In this document: positions 52,201 through 62,610 of the stretch, one piece after another
How the letters are laid out: each line of letters opens with the position of its first letter
How positions within the stretch are numbered: position 1 is the first letter of the stretch
Source: JBBWZH01 sp035544115
GTDB lineage: Bacteria > Actinomycetota > Actinomycetes > Mycobacteriales > CADCTP01
Direction: 5' to 3'
DNA length: 64,000 nt
Assembly: GCA_963714145.1 (NCBI GenBank)
Contig: OY970235.1
Span: 620,001-684,000 of the forward strand
Made by a program: the position numbers and the translations under genes
Notes under the pieces: model-generated
Databases searched by the model: none
What the model was told of the DNA's origin: nothing
What the model saw: the letters and a program-made list of their open reading frames with translations, nothing else

Positions 52201-53249
52201 GGCACGTGATCGGCGCGCCCGGTCTGCGTGAGGAGCACTACAGCGTCTTCGACTGCGCGATGGGCAAGCGGTCGATCCAGCCGATGGGGCACGTGCGGAT
52301 GATGGCCGCGACCCAGCCGTTCCTGTCCGGCGCGATCAGCAAGACGGTGAACATGCCGGAGTCGACCACCGTCGAGGAGGTCGAGCGGATCTACTTCGAC
52401 GGCTGGCGGCTCGGCCTCAAGGCGCTGGCGATCTACCGGGACAACTGCAAGGTCGGTCAGCCGCTGTCCGACGCCAGAGACAAGAAGTCCACAGTGGACA
52501 AGCCAGCGCCGGTGATCGAGTACCGGCCGACCCGCAAGCGGCTGCCGAAGAAGCGCCCGTCCCAGACGGTCTCGTTCTCGGTCAGCGGGGCCGAGGGTTA
52601 CGCGACCTCGTCCTCCTACCCGGACGACGGCCTGGGTGAGCTGTTCGTGAAGATGTCCAAGCAGGGTTCCACGCTGGCCGGCGTGATGGACGCCTTCTCG
52701 ATCGCGATCTCGATAGCGCTGCAGTACGGCGTGCCGCTGGAGACGTACGTTTCGAAGTTCGTCAACATGCGGTTCGACCCGGCCGGGATGACCGACGACC
52801 CGGACATCCGGATCGCCTCATCCGTGATGGACTACCTGTTCCGCCGGCTGGCGCTGGACTACCTGCCGTACGAGAAGCGCGCCGATCTCGGCATCTTCAC
52901 CGCGGCCGAGCGGTCCGTCACGGTGGCCGATTCCTACGGCGCCGAGCGCTCCGACTCGGAGTCCACAGAGGAACTCGAGGCGGAGGTCGAGGCGATGCGC
53001 TCGTCCGCCCCGGTGGAGAAGCACTCGGCGGAGAAGCAGAAGCCGGCCGCCGGTACCGAGGCGTCCATTGTGGACGTCGCCGTGGCCAAGCCGGCCCCGC
53101 CGACCGTCGGCTCGTCCACCGAACTGCTCGAACTGCAGCAGGGCACCTCGGCCGACGCTCCGCTCTGCTTCACCTGCGGCACCAAGATGCGCCCCGCCGG
53201 CTCCTGCTACGTCTGCGAGGGCTGCGGCAGCACCTCTGGCTGCAGCTAG
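49272..53249 (+). CDS. nrdJ: Vitamin B12-dependent ribonucleotide reductase precursor with intein
   Basis: NrdJ (class II) reduces ribonucleotides using adenosylcobalamin, independently of oxygen. The precursor has 1,325 codons; splicing leaves about 963. Visible features: SACFILAVDDTMDSILNWY, ASNPCSEYMSLDNSSCNLAS (active-site Cys and Glu region), and after the intein TIGFMMDCDTTGIEPDFSLV. The protein ends with the Cys-rich C-terminus (CFTCGTKM, CYVCEGCG) that re-reduces the active site or binds zinc. ATG 49272 is chosen because the protein similarity starts there. The frame is open to a GTG at 48978, overlapping the nrdR stop, which would add a 98-residue low-complexity extension. Confidence 0.95.
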   Translation: MTETVDAQAAGDTVTPVHRGNGLQVARVYTTEGVHPYDEVNWERRDVVMTNWRDGSVNFEQRGVEFPDFWSINATNIVTSKYFRGAAGTPQRESSLRQLIDRVVHAYRAAGERYGYFAAAGDAEVFADELTWMLLHQVFSFNSPVWFNVGTSSPQQVSACFILAVDDTMDSILNWYREEGLIFKGGSGAGLNLSRIRSSKELLSSGGTASGPVSFMRGADASAGTIKSGGATRRAAKMVVLDVDHPDVEEFVETKAREEEKIRILRDAGFDMDLGGKDITSVQYQNANNSVRVTDEFMQAVESGKEFGLRARQTGEVIDTIDAKTLFRKMAQAAWDCADPGIQYDDTINDWHTNPETGRITASNPCSEYMSLDNSSCNLASLNLLKFLGADGAFDSGRFVKAVELIITAMDISISFADFPTEKITEISRAYRQLGIGYANLGALLMATGHAYDSDGGRALAAAITSLMTGAAYRRSAELAGVVGTYDGYARNAAAHQRVMRKHAAANDAVRPVGADDARILRAATTEWQECLRIGAQYGWRNAQASLLAPTGCLVADTLITTDRGLVRLGELGAEYGDQWQDLELTVSTDEGPRPATKFFVNGEEPTRRIVTAGGYRIQGTLAHRIKVVDPANGEWVWKRMADVQPGDVTPIQLGTLVGLPRAVPLPVLDQAYYTGDHDVRVPDVVDADLAELAGYFMGDGSLHGKGIRFCVADADFDVMERLQVLSKGLFGIEPVISKRTGYWEVTVTSVRIARWWQAAGLAKLLPHREHAGKGWSPRIPSAILETNDPAIYAAFLRGLFEADGTVSEGVPSVSTASETFAGEVRTMLLSLGFATTTRTTTSGWGGPQYQVRLRNQHYVGEVFQQTGDARLGVALGYLFEQVASNEDGGVQPTYDLSVPSNVTYVAGGFVSHNTIGFMMDCDTTGIEPDFSLVKFKKLVGGGSMQIVNQTVPRALRMLGYQEEQVEAILEFIAEHGHVIGAPGLREEHYSVFDCAMGKRSIQPMGHVRMMAATQPFLSGAISKTVNMPESTTVEEVERIYFDGWRLGLKALAIYRDNCKVGQPLSDARDKKSTVDKPAPVIEYRPTRKRLPKKRPSQTVSFSVSGAEGYATSSSYPDDGLGELFVKMSKQGSTLAGVMDAFSIAISIALQYGVPLETYVSKFVNMRFDPAGMTDDPDIRIASSVMDYLFRRLALDYLPYEKRADLGIFTAAERSVTVADSYGAERSDSESTEELEAEVEAMRSSAPVEKHSAEKQKPAAGTEASIVDVAVAKPAPPTVGSSTELLELQQGTSADAPLCFTCGTKMRPAGSCYVCEGCGSTSGCS
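50928..52013 (+). mobile_element. NrdJ intein with LAGLIDADG homing endonuclease
   Basis: The 362-residue insert starts with Cys (codon 553, CLVADTLITTDRGLVRLGEL) and ends SHN before Thr +1. LAELAGYFMGDGSL and FLRGLFEADGTVS are the two LAGLIDADG motifs with their Asp/Glu residues. It splits the conserved APTG/TIGFMMDCDTTG motif, a preferred intein site in class II reductases, so unspliced NrdJ would be inactive. Its sequence is clearly different from the RecA intein, so the two were acquired independently. Confidence 0.95.
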
Positions 53250-53257
53250 ACCATCGC

Positions 53258-53299
53258 CCGGCCGGGCCGTCCGACCTGCGGGTCGGACGGCCCGGCCGG
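53258..53299. terminator. 19-bp perfect hairpin after nrdJ
   Basis: CCGGCCGGGCCGTCCGACC (53258-53276) pairs perfectly with 53281-53299 over a TGCG tetraloop, 8 bp after the nrdJ stop. It is the strongest terminator-like structure in the window. Confidence 0.85.
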
Positions 53300-53326
53300 A
53301 GGCCCAAGAGCGTCTCGACGAGAAGT

Positions 53327-53344
53327 TGCTACCTGCGGTAGCAT
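53327..53344 (+). promoter_or_regulatory. vapB promoter and operator
   Basis: TAGCAT (53339-53344) ends 7 nt before the GTG start, suggesting a leaderless transcript. It overlaps the inverted repeat TGCTACC-TGC-GGTAGCA (53327-53343). An operator sitting on the -10 is what antitoxin autoregulation would need. Confidence 0.6.
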
Positions 53345-53351
53345 TTCTCCC

Positions 53352-53858
53352 GTGAGTAAGACGACGCAGATCAAGCCGCCCCCGCCGGTTGAGCCGGAGT
53401 CACCACCGGCTCCGGTCATGGAATCACCGCCGACCATGGAGCCGGACGCCAAACTGCCGGTGCTCGATGTGAGCTGGGGTCCGCGCGGGCTCGCCGACCA
53501 GATAGTCGTGCTGCTCGAGGGGCACAGCCACTCGGTCGAGGCGCTGGCCGCCATGCTCAGTCGGAGCGTAGTGGAGTGCGCTGAGGCGATCCTTGCCGCG
53601 AGCGCGGCGCACGGCGACGAGCCACCGCCCACCGGGCGGGCGCGCAAGGTCAGCGTGTCGATGCCGGATGACCTCACCGCCGCGGTGCAGCAGCGCGTCG
53701 GCAAGGGTGGGTTCAGTCGCTACGTTTCTGAGGCGGTTGCCATGCAGTTGAAGCTGGATCTGGTGGGCGAGCTGGCCGCGTTGCTCGAGGCGGAGCACGG
53801 CCCTGTCTCGGACGAGTTGCTGGCCGAGGCGAGCGCGGCATGGCCGGACGCGGAGTGA
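53352..53858 (+). CDS. vapB: VapB-like antitoxin (ribbon-helix-helix)
   Basis: The 168-residue protein has a Pro-rich N-terminus and a helical middle (LADQIVVLLEGHSHSVEALA). Its C-terminal part reads ARKVSVSMPDDLTAAVQQRV and GGFSRYVSEAVAMQLKLDLV, a ribbon-helix-helix. It ends EHGPVSDELLAEASAAWPDA, typical of antitoxins that tuck the final helix into a PIN toxin. It overlaps the toxin gene by 19 bp. It probably neutralises VapC and represses the operon through the palindrome over the -10. The middle region is longer than in most VapB. Confidence 0.85.
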   Translation: MSKTTQIKPPPPVEPESPPAPVMESPPTMEPDAKLPVLDVSWGPRGLADQIVVLLEGHSHSVEALAAMLSRSVVECAEAILAASAAHGDEPPPTGRARKVSVSMPDDLTAAVQQRVGKGGFSRYVSEAVAMQLKLDLVGELAALLEAEHGPVSDELLAEASAAWPDAE

Positions 53859-54274
53859 CGTCCGGCGGCGCGCTTGTCCTGGACAGTGAGGGCTTGTGCA
53901 AGCTCGCCGCCGGTGATGCCCGGGCGCAGGCGTACCTGGAGACGGCGCACCGCCGCCGCGCCGAGGTCACCGTCAGCGCGATCACGCTGGCCGAGGTGCT
54001 CCGTGGCGGAGCCCGTGACGCAGCCGTGCACCGGGTGCTGTCCCGGGTCACCGTGCTGCCGGTCACGCCGGAACTGGCCCGCACCGCGGGCGAGCTGCTC
54101 GGCGCGGCGGGGATGTCCGGCCACGAGTGCGCTATCGACGCCATTGTCGCGGCGACCGCCCTCGACCAGGTGCGCCCGGTAGTGCTCCTCACCAGCGACC
54201 CCGACGACCTCAACCGCCTGGTCGAAGAACCCGCCCGCACCAAATCCCAACGCGTCGCCGTCGTCCATGTCTGA
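53840..54274 (+). CDS. vapC: VapC-like PIN-domain toxin
   Basis: This 144-residue PIN-domain ribonuclease keeps its acidic active-site residues: Asp15 (LVLDSEG), Glu52 (LAEVLRGG), Asp100 (CAIDAIVAATA) and Asp120 (LTSDPDDL). VapC toxins cleave tRNA or rRNA and stop translation until bound by VapB. Unlike the module immediately downstream, this one looks intact. The start ATG lies inside vapB. Confidence 0.88.
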   Translation: MAGRGVTSGGALVLDSEGLCKLAAGDARAQAYLETAHRRRAEVTVSAITLAEVLRGGARDAAVHRVLSRVTVLPVTPELARTAGELLGAAGMSGHECAIDAIVAATALDQVRPVVLLTSDPDDLNRLVEEPARTKSQRVAVVHV

Positions 54275-54284
54275 GCGAACCCCA

Positions 54285-54312
54285 CACGTACGTCAAGTAC
54301 TCGACGTACGTG
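54285..54312. promoter_or_regulatory. Perfect palindrome upstream of the second TA module
   Basis: CACGTACGTC (54285-54294) and GACGTACGTG (54303-54312) form a 10-bp inverted repeat with an 8-bp spacer, and each arm contains the self-complementary ACGTACGT. It lies between the vapC stop and the Phd-type antitoxin start and is the likely operator of the latter. Confidence 0.6.
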
Positions 54313-54355
54313 CGACTGCTCTGATGCTGGCGTCAGGCAGCGGAGGGGTTTGACG

Positions 54356-54874
54356 ATGACGATCTTGCATTACGACAGCTACACGGAGGCCCGCGCGCAC
54401 TTCAAGCAACTGCTGGACGCCGCCGAGCGCGGCAAGGTGGCGACGCTTCGCCGGGATGGTGCTCGAACGGCCGTTGTCGATGTCGAGCGGCTTCGACGTT
54501 CTCTCGCGACGCTGGCACCGTCCGGGGCACAGGTCGTTTCCGAGGGCGGGGGATGGTCGGTCTTCATCCCCGGATTGCCGGTCGCGTCGGACGGGGGGAC
54601 GTTCGACGAGGCGGTTGACCAGATGATCGACGCGTTACGTGAGTACGCCGACGACTGGCAGGAGCGCCTGCTCGAGGCCCCCAACCACCGCGACAACTGG
54701 GGTCTGGTGCAGTTGATCAGCCTCAGCGACGACCACCAGTTACGTGACTGGCTCGTCGGGTCAGGGCCGCGAGCTGGCCCCAACCGACCCGTCAAGACCA
54801 CGAGAACTTCTGTCGTGCCGAGGGCTGGCGCAGGGTGCGGGACGCCTGGGGCCGCGCCGGCACCCACCACGTGA
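54356..54874 (+). CDS. Phd/YefM-type antitoxin with run-on C-terminus
   Basis: The protein (172 residues from ATG) starts MTILHYDSYTEARAHFKQLL, a Phd/YefM-like DNA-binding and dimerisation segment. A HicB-like middle (VFIPGLPVASDGGTFDEAVD) and the family end DDHQLRDWLVGS follow. Relatives stop right after DWLVG; here the frame continues for about 37 residues (GPRAGPNRPVKTT...) through the toxin gene in another frame. A single C-to-G change at 54762 would restore both a TGA here and a GTG start for the toxin. GGAGG lies 9 nt before the ATG. Confidence 0.75.
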   Translation: MTILHYDSYTEARAHFKQLLDAAERGKVATLRRDGARTAVVDVERLRRSLATLAPSGAQVVSEGGGWSVFIPGLPVASDGGTFDEAVDQMIDALREYADDWQERLLEAPNHRDNWGLVQLISLSDDHQLRDWLVGSGPRAGPNRPVKTTRTSVVPRAGAGCGTPGAAPAPTT

Positions 54875-55195
54875 CCTACGAGTTCGACCTGCCTGACGGC
54901 GGCATCCTGCGTACCCGGATCTCGCATCCACCAGACCGTTCCGGTTACGGGCCGGGTATCTGGAACCACATTCTTCGCGATCAGTCTGCAGGTGCCAGAG
55001 TCGGACTTCTGGGACTGCGTCCGCAAGGGCGTACGGCCGAGCCGTGGGCGGCCGGAGCTGCCAGCGGAGGCGCTGCCGGCTGAGGTTGTGCACCTGCTGA
55101 TCGTGCGGGTCGGTCTAGCGGAGGCGGAGGTCGCGGCGCTGAGTCGGGACGAGGCGATCGGGCGGCTGCAGCGGTACTGGAGCGAGCACCGCTGA
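54760..55195 (+). pseudogene. Broken toxin of the Phd-linked TA module
   Basis: Two frames together encode a recognisable small toxin of the group annotated 'cytotoxic translational repressor'. The first frame gives DHENFCRAEGWRRVRDAWGR, THHVTYEFDLPDGGILRTRI and YGPGIWNHILRDQ. After a +1 step at about 54985 (CAG-T-CTGCAG) the second gives QVPESDFWDCVRKGVRPSRG, ALPAEVVHLLIVRVGLAEAE and LSRDEAIGRLQRYWSEHR. The expected GTG start at 54760 reads GTC. With both changes reversed, the gene is 145 codons, a normal length. Family identity is from memory of similar pairs. As it stands it cannot make full-length toxin. Confidence 0.7.
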
Positions 55196-55240
55196 GCTGG
55201 TGGCGGGTGTGTCGGGCACTGACGCGAAACGGTCAAGGGC

Positions 55241-55246
55241 TTGACA
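55241..55246 (+). promoter_or_regulatory. TTGACA -35 element before the carboxypeptidase
   Basis: A consensus TTGACA lies 61 bp upstream of the chosen start of the M14 peptidase. The -10 is unclear; TACTGC at 55261-55266 gives only a 14-bp spacer. It is a probable promoter region, with low certainty on the exact elements. Confidence 0.35.
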
Positions 55247-55306
55247 TGAGGCGTAACAGGTACTGCGGTGAACGTATCAGCGGCGTTCACCCGAGAGGCG
55301 TCAGGA

Positions 55307-57523
55307 ATGCGGCAGAATATGACATTGAGGCGACGGTGGGCGATCGCGATCATGTCCGGGCTCCTGGTGGTTGCCGGGCTGTCGGCTACTCCAGCGGCCG
55401 CCGCGCCGGCTGGTCCGAGTGGCGGCGTGCAGGCGAAGCCGGTGCCGAGTCTGGGGGCGGGCGAGACCGGGCTGGTCCGGGTGCGGTTGCCGGATCGGGG
55501 GATGCTCGACCGGCTCGTCGCAGCCGGGGCTGACGTCGCGGCTGGGCCGAGCGTGGACGGCAGCGGGGTGCTGATCGACCTGGTGCTGACCGGGGCGGAG
55601 CTGTCCGGGCTGGTCAGCCAGGGGGCGCGGGCGGTGCAGCTGGTGCAGCGGGCTGGCGACGGGGCGGCCCGCTATGCCGCCAGCGTCAAGGCGGCCGCGG
55701 CGCGGACCAGCGCGGGCCTCACCCCGCGGGTGGCCGGCGCCGCGGCGGCGACCGACACGCTGCACTTCCTGCAGGCGTTGTGGTGGACCAGCAAGGGGCA
55801 GACGTTCGTCCAGACCGAGGTCGCCACCACCGCCACCGACGACCCGGACGTGGAGATCACCGTCACCTGGCGGACCGCGGACGGGGTCACCGGCTCGTTC
55901 CCGCTGCAGCGGTTCGTGGACGCCGGCGAGTACCAGTTCCACTTCGCCCAGCCGCAGCCGCTGCCGGCGCGGCCGGTACAGGTCACCGCGGTGTCCAGCC
56001 TCGGCGGCAGCAAGGCAGCGGCGCCGGCCACCTGGCCGAACGCCGCCGCCCCGCCGACGCCGCAGGGCTACCAGCGCGACTTCATCGACGCGTACCTCGC
56101 CCCGATCGACATCAAGGCGCGGGTCGCCCGGCTGGGCCGGCAGTACCGCGGCCTGGTCGACGTGATCGACCTGCCGAACAAGACCCAGGGCTACCGGCGT
56201 ACCGCGGCGGCGTACCTGGGTGATCCGGCGGTCGCGGCCCTGGTGGTCGAGTCGGTCAAGTTCGGCGACCAGGGGATGAACGGCGTGCAGGTGCGCACGG
56301 TCGACCCGGGTGCGGCCGGCCAGCCGCTGGCCGCGCGGTTCCGCGACCGGGTGCTCACCGTCAGCCTCGGCACCGACGCCACCGGCGCGGTCAGCAGCAC
56401 CACCGACGACGTGGCGGCGTTCATCCCGGCGCGGTTCCCCCAGCAGTTCCGGGCCTACGTGGAGTCCGGGTCGGCCGGGCTGGCGATGCCGGTCGCCGGC
56501 CCGACCGCGCTCAGCGACGGGTTGAAGGCGCCGGCCGGTGTACCGCACGGCCCGTGGACGGTGCAGGCGCTGCGGATCGGCGCGCACCGGGACGGCTCCC
56601 GGATCGGCGTGCTGGCCTACTCGCAGGAGCACGCCCGGGAGTGGGCCACGCCGATGGTGACGCTGGAGTTCGCCGAGCGGCTGCTGGCCAACTACCGCAC
56701 CGACCCGGCCACCCGCGACCTGCTGAACAACGTCGAGGTCTTCGTCATCCCGACGGTGAACCCGGACGGCGCCAACTACTCCTTCTACGACGCCAACTTC
56801 CAGCGCAAGAACATGGACGCGTTCTGCACCGGCGCCGCCCGCGATCCGCGGTTCCGCAACAACTGGGGCGTGGACGTGAACCGCAACTACGCGGTGGGCT
56901 CGCTCACCGATGGCTACGTCGGCGCCAGTACCGACTGTCTGAGCGGGACCGCCGCCGGGCCCGGCGAGCTGTCCGAGTCGGAGAGCCGCAACGTGATCGC
57001 GCTGGCCGACGCGCACCCGAACATCCAGTTCGGGATGAACGTGCACAGCTACGGCGGGTACTTCATGTGGCCGCCCGGCGCGTACCGGGTGCCTGGCCGG
57101 ATCACCCTGCCCCGGCCGACCATCGATGAGTCGACGCTGTTCCTGGCCAGCGCCCGGCGGATCGTCGGCGCGATCAGCGGCGAGCGCGGCACGGTGACCT
57201 GGCCGTCGCGGACCGGCCCGGTCGCCGACGTGCTCTACTCCGCGGCCGGCAACTCCGCCGACCAGCTCTACTACGACAACGGCATCTTCGCCTGGGACTT
57301 CGAGATCGGTAACGATCTCTGGGATCCGGCCGCTCAGGAATGGGACGCCGTCGGCTTCCAGCCGCCGTTCAACGAGGGGCACGCCGAGGCGATGGAGTAC
57401 GCCGGTGGCCTGCTCGAGCTGGTCCGGGTCGCCCGCGACTACGCCGCGGCCGCCGCCGGCCGGACAGCCACCGGCCGGGTGCCGGCGCACGTCGTCGGCA
57501 CCCCGATCCGCCGCGCCGGCTAA
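55307..57523 (+). CDS. Secreted zinc carboxypeptidase (M14)
   Basis: The 738-residue protein has a signal peptide (RRRWAIAIMSGLLVVAGLSA, cleavage near PAAAAPA). A beta-rich N-terminal region of about 400 residues precedes the M14 metallopeptidase domain. Zinc ligands are His442 and Glu445 in SQEHAREWATP and His580 in NVHSYGGY; NVDVNRNYA-type VDVNRNYAVGS carries the substrate-binding Arg/Asn, and Glu666 in WDFEIGN is catalytic. It removes C-terminal residues from peptides outside the cell. ATG 55307 is chosen for GAGAGG upstream; ATG 55319 and GTG 55268 are in frame. Confidence 0.92.
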   Translation: MRQNMTLRRRWAIAIMSGLLVVAGLSATPAAAAPAGPSGGVQAKPVPSLGAGETGLVRVRLPDRGMLDRLVAAGADVAAGPSVDGSGVLIDLVLTGAELSGLVSQGARAVQLVQRAGDGAARYAASVKAAAARTSAGLTPRVAGAAAATDTLHFLQALWWTSKGQTFVQTEVATTATDDPDVEITVTWRTADGVTGSFPLQRFVDAGEYQFHFAQPQPLPARPVQVTAVSSLGGSKAAAPATWPNAAAPPTPQGYQRDFIDAYLAPIDIKARVARLGRQYRGLVDVIDLPNKTQGYRRTAAAYLGDPAVAALVVESVKFGDQGMNGVQVRTVDPGAAGQPLAARFRDRVLTVSLGTDATGAVSSTTDDVAAFIPARFPQQFRAYVESGSAGLAMPVAGPTALSDGLKAPAGVPHGPWTVQALRIGAHRDGSRIGVLAYSQEHAREWATPMVTLEFAERLLANYRTDPATRDLLNNVEVFVIPTVNPDGANYSFYDANFQRKNMDAFCTGAARDPRFRNNWGVDVNRNYAVGSLTDGYVGASTDCLSGTAAGPGELSESESRNVIALADAHPNIQFGMNVHSYGGYFMWPPGAYRVPGRITLPRPTIDESTLFLASARRIVGAISGERGTVTWPSRTGPVADVLYSAAGNSADQLYYDNGIFAWDFEIGNDLWDPAAQEWDAVGFQPPFNEGHAEAMEYAGGLLELVRVARDYAAAAAGRTATGRVPAHVVGTPIRRAG

Positions 57524-57871
57524 GCGGCTGCCCGCCGGGTCGCCACGGGCCGGGTCCACCCGAACCTCGGAGGGCCCGGCCCGGCCGAGCCGGGCCAGCC
57601 GGCCGGGCCAGCCGGCCGGCCGGCCGGCCGGGCCAAGCCGGGGTCGGCCGAGCCGGGGAGGGCCCGGCCCGGCCCAGCCGAGTCCGGGCCAGCCGGCCGA
57701 GCCGAGCCGGGGTCGGCCGAGCCGGGGTGAGCCGAGCCCGGGCCGGCCGGCCGGGTCAAGCCAGGCCGGGCCTGGCCAGGCCGGGGCCGGGGCCGGGGCT
57801 GGGTTGGACGCGGGTCGCCTTGCGAGCCCGGGGGTCAGGAGCGGGTGGCCGGGTCAGGTGTGGCGGTCGGG
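57524..57871. repeat. G+C-saturated low-complexity intergenic repeat
   Basis: The 348 bp between the convergent carboxypeptidase and Tricorn genes consist largely of degenerate copies of gccggccgagccgggg / ccggccgggccagcc, densest at 57575-57800. There is no reading frame with biological sequence. Many overlapping inverted repeats (ccggccgg) could fold into strong structures and end transcripts from both sides. Confidence 0.8.
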
Positions 57872-61429
<3,558 letters not shown>

Positions 61430-61522
61430 GCGCCGTACGCTAGCTTGCCCACTGAACGGCGGGAGGAGAGACCTGGCTGGCCAGCCTCCCGCGCCGGCCG
61501 TTGTGCCCGGTTGGCCAGCCGG

Positions 61523-62398
61523 TCAGGTGATTTCGTCGGTCGGCGGCCAGGGCGCCCCGATCGGGTTCGGCGCCGGCATGCCGCCGGCCGCCAGGACGAT
61601 GTCGCCGAGCCGGCGCAGCGCCCCGAAAAGCTCGTCCACCCGGTCCGGACCGAGCGCCGTGTACGGCTGCAGCGCGAGCCGGTCGGTGGCCAGCTCGATC
61701 TCGCGCCGGGCGGTCCGGCCGGCGTCGGTGATCGTGCCGTCGGCGGTGACCCAACCGCGGCCGGCCAGCTGTTCGGTGGCGGCGGCCCACTCCGGCTCGC
61801 CCCACTTGCGGGCGGCGCGCAGCAGCTCGGCCGGGGCCCGGCCACCGGCGGCGGTCAGCACCAGCGCCTGCACCGGGCCGACCTCGGCCTCGACCAGGGC
61901 CGCGATGTGCCCGTCGCCGCGGTGCTCGCGCAGCACGGTCAGCGCTTGCCACATGGCCAGGTGCGGCGGGTCCGGCAGTGGCAGGTCCGCGTTGCCGGCG
62001 GCCAGCGGGCGGCCGGCGGTCTGCGCGCCGGCCGCCGCCACCGCGGCCAGCCGGGCCGCGGTGGTCACATCCGGACCGCCGAGCGCCTCGCCGAGCACCC
62101 GGCCGAGGGACTGGTCCATCGCGACCAGCCGGGTCTCCAGCAGCTGCGCCGGGGTCGCGTACGTCCAGGCGTCCGGGATGGCCCGGGCCACCATCGTCGG
62201 GTTGAAGTTGTAGAAGGTGGCGGTGACGACCGCCGCCGGCACCATTCCCAGCGGCGCGGCCCGGGTGGCGAAGTAGCTCATCCAGCCGCCGCGCAGCCCG
62301 AGCGCGTCGGTGGCGGCGCGGAGCTCCGGGGTGAAGTAGGCGATCGCGTGCAACGGCTCGACGAGCTGCCAGCCGCGGCGGGCGACGACGGTTTCCAT
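61523..62398 (-). CDS. SCO6745/SalK family protein
   Basis: The 291-residue protein matches a family widespread in actinobacteria named after SCO6745 or SalK. It has LVEPLHAIAYFTPELRAATD, LRGGWMSYFATRAAPLGMVP, TATFYNFNPTMVARAIPDAW, and a C-terminal MarR-like winged-helix part (RGWVTADGTITDAGRTARRE). No catalytic motif is known. Some members are linked to antibiotic clusters. The ATG at 62398 precedes the conserved N-terminus. Confidence 0.82.
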   Translation of the reverse strand: METVVARRGWQLVEPLHAIAYFTPELRAATDALGLRGGWMSYFATRAAPLGMVPAAVVTATFYNFNPTMVARAIPDAWTYATPAQLLETRLVAMDQSLGRVLGEALGGPDVTTAARLAAVAAAGAQTAGRPLAAGNADLPLPDPPHLAMWQALTVLREHRGDGHIAALVEAEVGPVQALVLTAAGGRAPAELLRAARKWGEPEWAAATEQLAGRGWVTADGTITDAGRTARREIELATDRLALQPYTALGPDRVDELFGALRRLGDIVLAAGGMPAPNPIGAPWPPTDEIT

Positions 62399-62610
62399 GC
62401 GGCACTCCTACCACGCCGGTCGGCGGCCGGGCCGCCGGGTGGGGTCGGTTACGTGCCGGGCCACCGGGTGGTTGGCCGGCGCCGGCCCGAGTAGATTCCA
62501 CTCGGAACTAGATGTAGATCGCAACCAAGCTCCTGATGGCCCGATCCTGGCGGGCGACGCGCTCGCCTGGCTGATGAGCGGCCCGGCAGGCGCGGAACAG
62601 GGAGTGGCGC

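Noticed and set aside
62507..62517. ACTAGATGTAG before the MFS exporter matches the complement of part of the NrdR-like site at 48274
   Set aside because: An 11-bp partly palindromic match in 64 kb, without a second box or a related gene, is weak. I leave it as coincidence.
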